A DNA stretch of 64,000 bases from Pleurodeles waltl (taxonomy: Eukaryota; Chordata; Amphibia; Caudata; Salamandridae): positions 1,056,841,554 through 1,056,905,553 of the forward strand of contig NC_090443.1 in assembly GCF_031143425.1 (NCBI RefSeq), written 5' to 3'. The position numbers and the translations under genes are program-made. The notes below the pieces were generated by a model. That model made no database searches and was not told the DNA's origin. It was given only the letters and a program-made list of their open reading frames with translations. This document shows, in pieces, positions 58,020 through 64,000 of the stretch. Every line of letters starts with the position of its first letter. Position 1 is the first letter of the stretch.

Positions 58020-59165
58020 ATAGAAGCACACCTCGTGCTTTTGAATCTTTACAGGGGTCAGGGGCCACTGCACCCTGCCCCTGGGGGACAAGAGTCCGAG
58101 GAAATGGCCCACGGGTGGAGGGGCCCAGCAACAGGCCAGCACACAGAGGGTGCAAGCAGGTGGCAAATCCTTTCAGTGACCAAGCAGGTCACAGGTCAGC
58201 ACAGCAGCAGCAGTCCATGGCAATTCCTGGTGAGTCCTTCCAGCCTTTTGTGTCCAGTTCCAAGATGATTCCAAGAGTCTCCCAACTATGGGGAAAACTC
58301 CCCTGTACTTATACCCAGTTCTTACAGTGTTTTATAATGGTGGGGGAGAGGAGGTTCCAACCCGTTACAACTGGTTCTGGGAGTGCCCCCTCTCTCCTCC
58401 AGCACAGGCTCCAAACATTAGTTGAGGGTAAACAACCCTATTGTGTGATACCAGGGCACAGCCTTTACAAATGTAAGTGTGCCCCGCCTCTCCCTTCTCT
58501 CAGCCTAGGAAGACTATTCAGTATGCAGATGCACCTCTGTGACACCTCCACCCTCCCTGTGTACAGGCTGTCTGAAAAGTATGCACAAAGCCCAACTGTC
58601 ACTCTGCCCAAACGTGGATTGGAGTCAAGCTGCAAAACAGCAGAGTCATCAGCACAGAGAAATGCTCACTTTCTAGAAGTGGCATTTCTGTAATAGTAAT
58701 AAAAAATACACCTACACCAGTAAGCAGCATTTATTATCGCCATCACCATCACAACCATACCAAACATGCCTACGCTTCCCCTCATAAATCAGACAATACC
58801 CCTTACACATAAGGCAGGGCATTTTTAATGCAATCCTACGAGAAGGCAGCACTCACAGCAGTGAGACACCAAGGTAGGCTGTTTGTCACTACCAGGACAT
58901 GCCACGCAACCTGGCACAAGTCCTATCTTCTACATACATGGCACCCTGCCCATAGGGCTAGCTAGGACCTACCTTAGGGGTGACTTACATGTAGGAAAAG
59001 GGGAGTTCTGGGCCTGGCAAGTAAATTTAGATACCATGTCCATATGGCAGAAAACTGTGCACGCATGCCTGAGACAGGTTTAAAAGGCTACTTCAGTGGG
59101 TGGCGCAAGCAGCGCTGCAGGCCCAGTGGTAGCATTTTATTTACAGGCCCTGGGTATAGAGATAC
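58020..59165. repeat. Older dispersed repeat B, left part (target of the ERV-L-like provirus)
   Basis: A non-coding stretch with no motif, read on both sides of the provirus. It ends GGGTATAGAGATAC at 59,165 and resumes CACTCTATAAGGGAC at 63,606, with GATAC duplicated. The open frame of 192 codons (58,115-58,693) has no recognised domain and is probably composition. I recognise the segment only as newt-type dispersed sequence, an impression from memory. Confidence 0.4.
59161..59165. other. Target-site duplication, left (GATAC)
   Basis: Identical to 63,601-63,605 on the other side of the provirus; 5 bp is within the usual retroviral range. Confidence 0.9.
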
Positions 59166-59727
59166 TGTTATGCTATTAATTGTGTTTGACCAATGACAGT
59201 AGCACATTACATGTTGTATTCAGTTTAGCTGCCTATTGGCTTTAACATGGCATTAGACATTACATTTGGTATTTAGGTTAGCTGCTTATTGGCTTTAACG
59301 TGGAGTTAGACATTGCAGTTGAGACATTGCAGATGAGCTGTGTTTTTCCAAGCTGTATTTTTCCACATGGTTGACCAAGCTGTGTTTTTCACACCAAACC
59401 CTAGCTGATAAGAGAGCGTAGATTTTGTGTTTACCTCTCAATCCTTGGAAGTCTTGGAATGAGTGAAGTTTGGAGAACTGGCCACTCTCCAGGTTCATTC
59501 TGTTCCCACAATGAGCTTGAACGATGGCCCTGGGCAGCAGCGAGGGGAGAGGGATCTTGACTTCAGACAGGAATGGACGTCAGTTGTCTGTCTCCCGTTT
59601 GGGTGGAAAATCTCTTTCTCGCAGTTGAACCGGAATCATCAACTTGCAGCCCTTAGAAAGATGAAGCGGAGTGATAGGCCCTACGGTAATGCAGTTTTGA
59701 CTTTTATGCTTTGCTTTGAAGTTATGC

Positions 59728-59738
59728 TATAATATAAT
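59728..59738 (+). promoter_or_regulatory. LTR TATA-like box (5' LTR)
   Basis: TATAATATAAT, present identically in the 3' LTR at 63,370-63,380, about 145 bp upstream of the AATAAA. Confidence 0.55.
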
Positions 59739-59876
59739 CACATGTATTTGCTGTGTACATTGCAACTGAGAAGTAATTTGATATATTTTGCTTTTATTGC
59801 TGCGACTACTTTTAAACGTGTGCTTCCAACCTACTAATCTCATCTTTCAGGAACCTCGTGGTGAAGTAATAATAAT

Positions 59877-59882
59877 AATAAA
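59877..59882 (+). promoter_or_regulatory. LTR poly(A) signal (5' LTR)
   Basis: AATAAA inside a TAA-rich stretch. The 3' LTR counterpart is at 63,516-63,521. Confidence 0.6.
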
Positions 59883-59964
59883 TGTCTTCTTTAAACTAAG
59901 AAGTGCATTCCAGAGAAGTTTTGTCAGCTCGGTCATAAGATAAGAGAAGGAAAGCAAAACATTT

Positions 59965-59982
59965 TGGCGTTAATCGGCAGTC
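59965..59982 (+). other. Possible primer-binding site
   Basis: TGGCGTTAATCGGC starts three bases after the LTR. TGG at this place is what the CCA end of a primer tRNA would pair with, but I cannot match the rest to a particular tRNA. Confidence 0.35.
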
Positions 59983-60070
59983 TGGGAGTAGGAGTTAGAG
60001 ATTGGAAATGCATTATTTGAAAGTGTCATTGTTTTTTGTTGTTTAGAGAATTAAAGTAGCACGGCAGACC

Positions 60071-61195
60071 GTGTTTGAAAATGCATGTGAAGTGAAACTG
60101 CATTATGGTGCTGTGAGAAACATGTTTTCTTGTTTATCAGGACTTTGTGAGTCTTGGGATGAGTGCTTTGTGCCTTTTGAAAGAAATGATGTTCCTTTTG
60201 TTCTTGACAGAAGGGTTTGGATACTTTTGTCTGCTTACAGAAAACTGCAGGAGAGATGTAGGCAGTTAGAACATGAAAATAAGAATTTACGTGGGCAAAT
60301 TAGCCAGAACACATTATTGCAAGATAATTGTGAAATCTATGAAACTGCTGTTTTAGAAGAATCTGGCTTTTCCCATTCCAATAATGAGGAGGTTAAAACA
60401 GGTGTGGGCCAGTGTGAGCAGAGTGCATATCTGCAGAGCAGCCCACAGTTTTTGGCAGGTGAAGTGCATTCCTTAACAGATTACACTGTGAACACAGTTG
60501 AGAATGTTATTTTCAGGCCGCTTTTGCGAAATATGATGTTTAAAATTAATTCAGACAAGGCAGCATTACTGTCGCAAAATGTGCAGTTACTGGGAATTCA
60601 GTGGAATCCAGAAAACAGACAGATGTTGTCACAAGTAAAACAAAAGATTTTAGAGTTTCTTACTATTTGCACTAAGCAAGAGACACCGAGTTTCATGAGC
60701 TTGTTTGATTTTTGGAAACACTGTAGCCCTCATCTGAGTGAAATCTTAAAACTTTGGTACAAAGTAACTAGGAAAAAACATGAGCATCTGCGTGCTTTTG
60801 ATTTGGCAAATGAAATAATTCAGACTTTAGGTTTCTGCACAGTGCAAGAGGGAAACACTGATTTACATGTAAATCAGAATCAGGGGAAGACAAAAGTGCC
60901 CCTGGAACTTTGGATTAAGCTTTTGACTTGTTATTTGGCTCTAGTGAATACTGAGCAAATGACATTAAATGATAATGTAATTCTGAAACCTGAAATATCA
61001 AGTATTCAGTGGGTGATGAGTTCACCTGAATCTCACAGTATAGGACAGGCACAGGAGGCTAGTATCATACATTGGATCTGGTACATGCAAGACATGGCAA
61101 GAGTCACTGCAGCCCTACATGAACAGGTGTCACAAGCCCCTTTTCAGGATGAGGAGAGGGTGCAGGGAGTACCACAGGAAAAGAGTCACAATTGA
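60071..61195 (+). CDS. Gag-RT/RNase H fusion ORF created by internal deletion (374 codons)
   Basis: The frame is open from a GTG at 60,071; the first in-frame ATG is at 60,122 (residue 18) and is the likelier start. Residues 55-80 form a heptad-type helix (LSAYRKLQERCRQLEHENKN), as in ERV-L-like gag N-terminal regions. From about residue 172 the sequence becomes pol: LLGIQWNPENRQMLSQVKQK and then FWKHCSPHLSEILKLWYKV are RT thumb/connection. LLTCYLALVNTEQM and later IIHWIWYMQDMARV belong to the RNase H-adjacent region. Capsid, protease and the RT catalytic core are gone, yet the frame is continuous across the joint. It ends in TGA overlapping the next frame. Confidence 0.75.
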   Translation: MFENACEVKLHYGAVRNMFSCLSGLCESWDECFVPFERNDVPFVLDRRVWILLSAYRKLQERCRQLEHENKNLRGQISQNTLLQDNCEIYETAVLEESGFSHSNNEEVKTGVGQCEQSAYLQSSPQFLAGEVHSLTDYTVNTVENVIFRPLLRNMMFKINSDKAALLSQNVQLLGIQWNPENRQMLSQVKQKILEFLTICTKQETPSFMSLFDFWKHCSPHLSEILKLWYKVTRKKHEHLRAFDLANEIIQTLGFCTVQEGNTDLHVNQNQGKTKVPLELWIKLLTCYLALVNTEQMTLNDNVILKPEISSIQWVMSSPESHSIGQAQEASIIHWIWYMQDMARVTAALHEQVSQAPFQDEERVQGVPQEKSHN

Positions 61196-61719
61196 AATTG
61201 AGTGCACCATTTGAATTCCTGTCCCCTGAGGATAAAAAGCATGTGTGTTTGACTAATGATTACAATCTAGTTACTGAAAAGTTGTTGTCTACCACAGGAG
61301 AAGGAACAGAGTTGTACAATGAGTGTCAGACTTTAAAGCAAGAGCTGCTTGAGATGTGTCATTTTTACACTGATTCTTGGTTCACTGCCAATGGTTTAGC
61401 CATTTGGTTTTCCACATGGCTTGTACATAACTGGTTCAATTCCCTTGCAGATGTTAAAGAGAACAATTTAAAGAGAGAAGTGTCCACCCAGAAGTCTGAC
61501 GTAGTGGGGATGGCTAAGTGGGTGCACCAGAAATGTGGACAGCTGGGAGAAAAAGCCACTTACAGGTGGGCAGAGATTAGAGAGATGCACATTCCCCTAG
61601 ATTTGATAAAAACTGTGCAGCACGCACAACAGCAATCTGTCCCACAAACAGTCAAAGATCAGTTGGGGAGAGGAAAGTTACCAGGACAGATATGGCAAAT
61701 TGATCAGGTTTTAGGGTGA
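61192..61719 (+). pseudogene. pol: RNase H C-terminal part plus integrase zinc-binding domain (175 codons)
   Basis: Continues pol in another frame (there is no ATG at its start). HFYTDSWFTANGLAIWFSTW at about 57-76 is the RNase H third-Asp block. WVHQKCGQLGEKATYRWAEI from about 110 is the integrase zinc domain, in which the second His (Gln117 here) and the two Cys are lost. The frame reaches WQID, the first integrase Asp, and then stops at TGA (61,717-61,719). The rest of the integrase core is deleted. Confidence 0.75.
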
Positions 61720-62199
61720 GTGATTGCTGCGGATTACCAAGGGGAAATCAGAATGATGCTGATAACTAGAAGAGAATCTGATTCATTCATACAGATTGGA
61801 GACAGAATGGCCCAACTTGTCAATAGTGCAGTGACTGGAGGTTTGGTAAGGAAGGAGTCTGCCCCAGCCCTTCTGGCAGTGCAAGGAAAGGGAAGCTGTG
61901 GTGCAGCAGATAAAAACCTCAGTGCTAAGGCGTGGGTTGAATCCCCAAATGACCCTCCAGAACCTGCAGAAATTATAACAAAGGACCCCAAAAACGTCCT
62001 GCTGATTATAAAACAGGGAAAGGAAGAAGAAGGGCACATTTCAGATGACAAATGTTTTTTGCAAGAAAAGTCATGCTTTTTTCTTTTGCAGATCCTACCA
62101 CGATTCGCCACTGACCATGAGTGTGCTGTGTGGTCTCCCTTCGGGTGTGTGCGTGTGGGGTCGGGGGAGGGACCAAACCCCCAACCTGAACCTGATTGA
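61720..62199 (+). pseudogene. dut: dUTPase remnant downstream of truncated integrase
   Basis: In the same frame as the previous entry, directly after its stop codon. The first 45 codons read VIAADYQGEIRMML and FIQIGDRMAQLV, dUTPase motif 3 (the D-Y-x-G-E block) and motif 4 (G-x-R-x-A-Q). Motifs 1, 2 and 5 are missing, so it is inactive. dUTPase after integrase is an ERV-L trait. The last 100 codons show no viral homology and contain a tRNA-like B box near 61,931. Confidence 0.7.
61905..61945 (+). other. tRNA-like B-box, possible SINE fragment
   Basis: GTGCTAAGGCGTGGGTTGAATCCCC resembles the D-loop to T-loop spacing of a tRNA-derived SINE head (B-box form GGTTGAATCC), but the A box is not convincing and no ends were found. 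Confidence 0.2.
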
Positions 62200-62697
62200 T
62201 TAAAGTACAAACCCCATGGATCCATTTTGCGCAACTGACACGTTCAGTTCAAGTTCTACATGGGATCAATATAAAGTTTGTCAACTTGTTTGATTACATT
62301 CTTCCACTGGAACTAAGCAACCTTACCAGTTAACTGTCTGTTTTCTTTCGTGTGGAACTCTGACTTTCGCTTACATTCCAGCAAACCTTTCAGGTGGACC
62401 GTGCACCTTTACATGAGTAGAACTCGTGCTTCATCCACTTGCTGTTTTAGAGACTCTGCTCAATCAGTTATTATCTCAATCAGAGTATATAAGCTTCTGT
62501 CTTTTTATTGTAGATGTATCTGATTTGAAAGGTTGTGAGATCAATATGTTAATCTACTTCCATTGCTTTACAGTGATTGCTTTTATCATTCAAATCTGAT
62601 TTGCTTATAATGTTTTTTGTTGTTGTTGATGTTTTTGTTTTTTGTTTTTGTTTGAAATAAGAGGTGTGTAAACAAAAATTCATTGGTCATAGGTCAT

Positions 62698-62706
62698 AGG
62701 GTGGAG
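62698..62706 (+). other. Polypurine tract
   Basis: AGGGTGGAG immediately precedes the 3' LTR at 62,707. It is short and has one T, but it is in the exact position expected for plus-strand priming. Between 62,200 and 62,697 no env is recognisable; the sequence is AT-rich with poly(T)/TTTTTG runs. Confidence 0.5.
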
Positions 62707-63600
62707 TGTTATGCTATTAATTGTGTTTGACCAATGACTTTGTGTTTCACTACTGCACCTATTAGTTGCTCAATGTTCACCAGTAGCACATTACATGTTG
62801 TATTCAGTTTAGCTGCCTATTGGCTTTAACATGGCATTAGACATTACATTTGGTATTTAGGTTAGCTGCCTATTGGCTTTAAGATGGCATTAGCCATTAC
62901 ATTCTGTATTCAGTTTAGCTGCCTATTGGCTTTAACATGGCATTAGACATTACATTTGGTATTTAGGTTAGCTGCCTATTGGTTTTAACGTGGAGTTAGA
63001 CATTGCAGTTGAGACATTGCAGATAAGCTGTGTTTTTCCACATGGTTGACCAAGCTGTGTTTTTCACACCAAACCCTAGCTGATAAGAGAGCGTAGATTT
63101 TGTGTTTACCTCTCAATCCAGTCTAGGAATGAGTGAAGTTTGGAGAACTGGCCACTCTCCAGGTTCATTCGGTTCCCACACTGAGCTTGAACGATGGCCC
63201 TGGGCAGCAGCGAGGGGAGAAGGATCTTGACTTCAGACAGGAATGGACATCAGTTGCCTGTCTCCCGTTTGGGTGGAAAATCTCTTTCTCGCCCTTAGAA
63301 AGATGAAGCGGAGTGATAGGCCCTACTGTGATGCAATTTTGACTTTTATGCTTTGCTTTGAAGTTATGCTATAATATAATCACATGTATTTGCTGTGTAC
63401 ATTGCAACTGAGAAGTACTTTGATATATTTAGCTTTTATTACTGCGACTCCTTTTAGTGTGCTTCCAACCTACTAATCTCTTCTTTCAGGAACCTCGTGG
63501 TGAAGTAATAATAACAATAAATGTCTTCTTTAAACTAAGAAGTGCATTCCAGAGAAGTTTTGTCAGCTCGGTCATAAGATAAGAGAAGGAAAGCAAAACA
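62707..63600 (+). mobile_element. 3' LTR (894 bp)
   Basis: Same ends as the 5' LTR but about 100 bp longer. It has one more copy of the U3 GCTGCCTATTGGCTTTAA module and an extra CACTACTGCACCTATTAG segment, and lacks a short GTTGAACCGGAATC segment. TATA-like box at 63,370 and poly(A) signal at 63,516. Confidence 0.9.
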
Positions 63601-63605
63601 GATAC
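63601..63605. other. Target-site duplication, right (GATAC)
   Basis: Identical to 59,161-59,165 on the left side of the provirus. Confidence 0.9.
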
Positions 63606-63827
63606 CACTCTATAAGGGACTTATAGGTAAATTAAATATGCCAATTAGGTATAAGCCAATAATAACAACTTTAGTGGGAGAGCACCTGCACTTTAGCACT
63701 GGTCAGCAGTGAAACAGTGCTCAGAGTCCTAGAGCCAACAGCTACAGGTCAGAAAAAAATAGGAGGCAGGAGGCAAAAAGACAGAGGGTGACCCTGCATA
63801 AGGAAAACAGTCCAACAGGAATACTAA
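63606..63827. repeat. Older dispersed repeat B, right part
   Basis: Resumes the sequence interrupted by the provirus; non-coding. It runs up to the start of the next hairpin-chain MITE. Confidence 0.45.
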
Positions 63828-64000
63828 GGGGGTCATTCTGACCCTGGCGGCCGGTGACCGCCAGGGTCACCGACCACGGGAGCACCGCCAACAGGCTGGC
63901 GGTGCTCCCGAGGGCATTCTGACCGCGGCGGTTCAGCCGCGGCCAGAAAGGGTAAACCGGCGGTCTCCCGCCGGTTTACCACTGCCCTTGTGAATCCTCC
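63828..64000. mobile_element. GC-rich hairpin-chain MITE, second copy, cut by window edge
   Basis: Begins GGGGGTCATTCTGACCC after TAA. It is the reverse complement of the right-hand end of 50,592-51,158: the same hairpins appear in mirrored order (GACCCTGGCG stem, GAGCACCGCC stem, GACCGCGGC stem, GGTAAACCGGCGG stem). Only its first 173 bp are in the window. Confidence 0.85.

Larger units (their letters stand above)
59166..59961 (+). mobile_element. 5' LTR (796 bp)
   Basis: Begins TGTTATGC, ends GCAAAACA. It includes repeated GCTGCCTATTGGCTTTAAC modules in U3, a TATA-like box and a poly(A) signal. Over the last 260 bp it differs from the 3' LTR by about six substitutions and one 4-bp indel, by eye, so the insertion is not ancient. 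Confidence 0.9.
59166..63600 (+). mobile_element. ERV-L-like provirus, LTR-complete but internally deleted
   Basis: Both LTRs begin TGTTATGCTATTAATTG and end AAGCAAAACA. GATAC at 59,161-59,165 and again at 63,601-63,605 is a perfect 5-bp target duplication. The internal region is only 2.7 kb. It carries a gag-like coiled-coil segment joined to the RT thumb/RNase H, the integrase zinc domain joined to a dUTPase, and no env. The order with dUTPase after integrase is that of class III (ERV-L) elements. It must have moved using proteins supplied in trans, or have been deleted after insertion. Confidence 0.9.

Noticed and set aside
57527..58023. GC-rich open frames suggesting a CpG-island gene start
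   Set aside because: Openness follows GC content and tandem modules; no start context, splice sites or domain were seen.

Overview
The window looks like a piece of a very large amphibian genome, most likely a salamander and probably a newt. It has no recognisable host protein-coding gene, no rRNA or tRNA gene and no CRISPR array. It is packed with eukaryotic retroelements of nearly every class: endogenous retroviruses (ERVs), L1/Tx1 and CR1/L2 LINEs, a Penelope-like element (PLE), a DIRS tyrosine-recombinase element, miniature DNA transposons (MITEs), satellites and a hammerhead-ribozyme repeat. The newt assignment is inference: it rests on this mix and on my recognition of dispersed repeats typical of Pleurodeles-type genomes, not on a database search.

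Layout, left to right. 0-5 kb: decayed satellites, a tandem pair of 0.3-kb repeats, and a clean 31-bp minisatellite. 5.6-8.7 kb: a degraded minus-strand ERV (gag, zinc knuckle, RT). 9-15 kb: MITEs, a GT-rich degenerate repeat, and a decayed Glu/Lys-rich coding-like tract. 15.9-20.6 kb: a CR1/L2-like LINE, a dispersed repeat, a 163-bp direct repeat carrying two minus-strand hammerhead ribozymes, and an L1 RT remnant. 21-26 kb: a 169-bp satellite of about 30 units with higher-order structure. 26-30 kb: MITEs and an L1/Tx1 element. 32-35.4 kb: a foamy-virus-like ERV whose RNase H is split by a MITE. 36-43 kb: a LINE remnant and dispersed repeats. 44.3-47.3 kb: a PLE split by an L2-like LINE. 47.3-49.8 kb: a DIRS element. 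49.8-57.3 kb: a gammaretrovirus-like ERV with its 3' LTR, missing its 5' end. 59.2-63.6 kb: an LTR-complete, internally deleted ERV-L-like provirus flanked by a perfect 5-bp target duplication.

Two systems deserve attention. The first is the tandem hammerhead repeat at 19.44-19.70 kb: in the second copy every expected core element and stem is present, and cleavage at both copies would release a 163-nt RNA. The second is a group of MITEs built as chains of consecutive near-perfect hairpins. A GC-rich one is at 50.59-51.16 kb, with a second, oppositely oriented copy running off the right edge. AT-rich relatives are at 9.45 and 26.19 kb. The AT-rich copies and the simple 170-bp fold-back MITEs carry 3-bp target duplications, which points to PIF/Harbinger-like mobilisation.

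Nesting gives relative ages. The ERV at 49.8 kb abuts and probably interrupts the DIRS element, and a hairpin-chain MITE lies inside that ERV's LTR. An L2 copy lies inside the PLE, a fold-back MITE lies inside the foamy-like RNase H, and the ERV-L-like provirus lies inside an older dispersed repeat.
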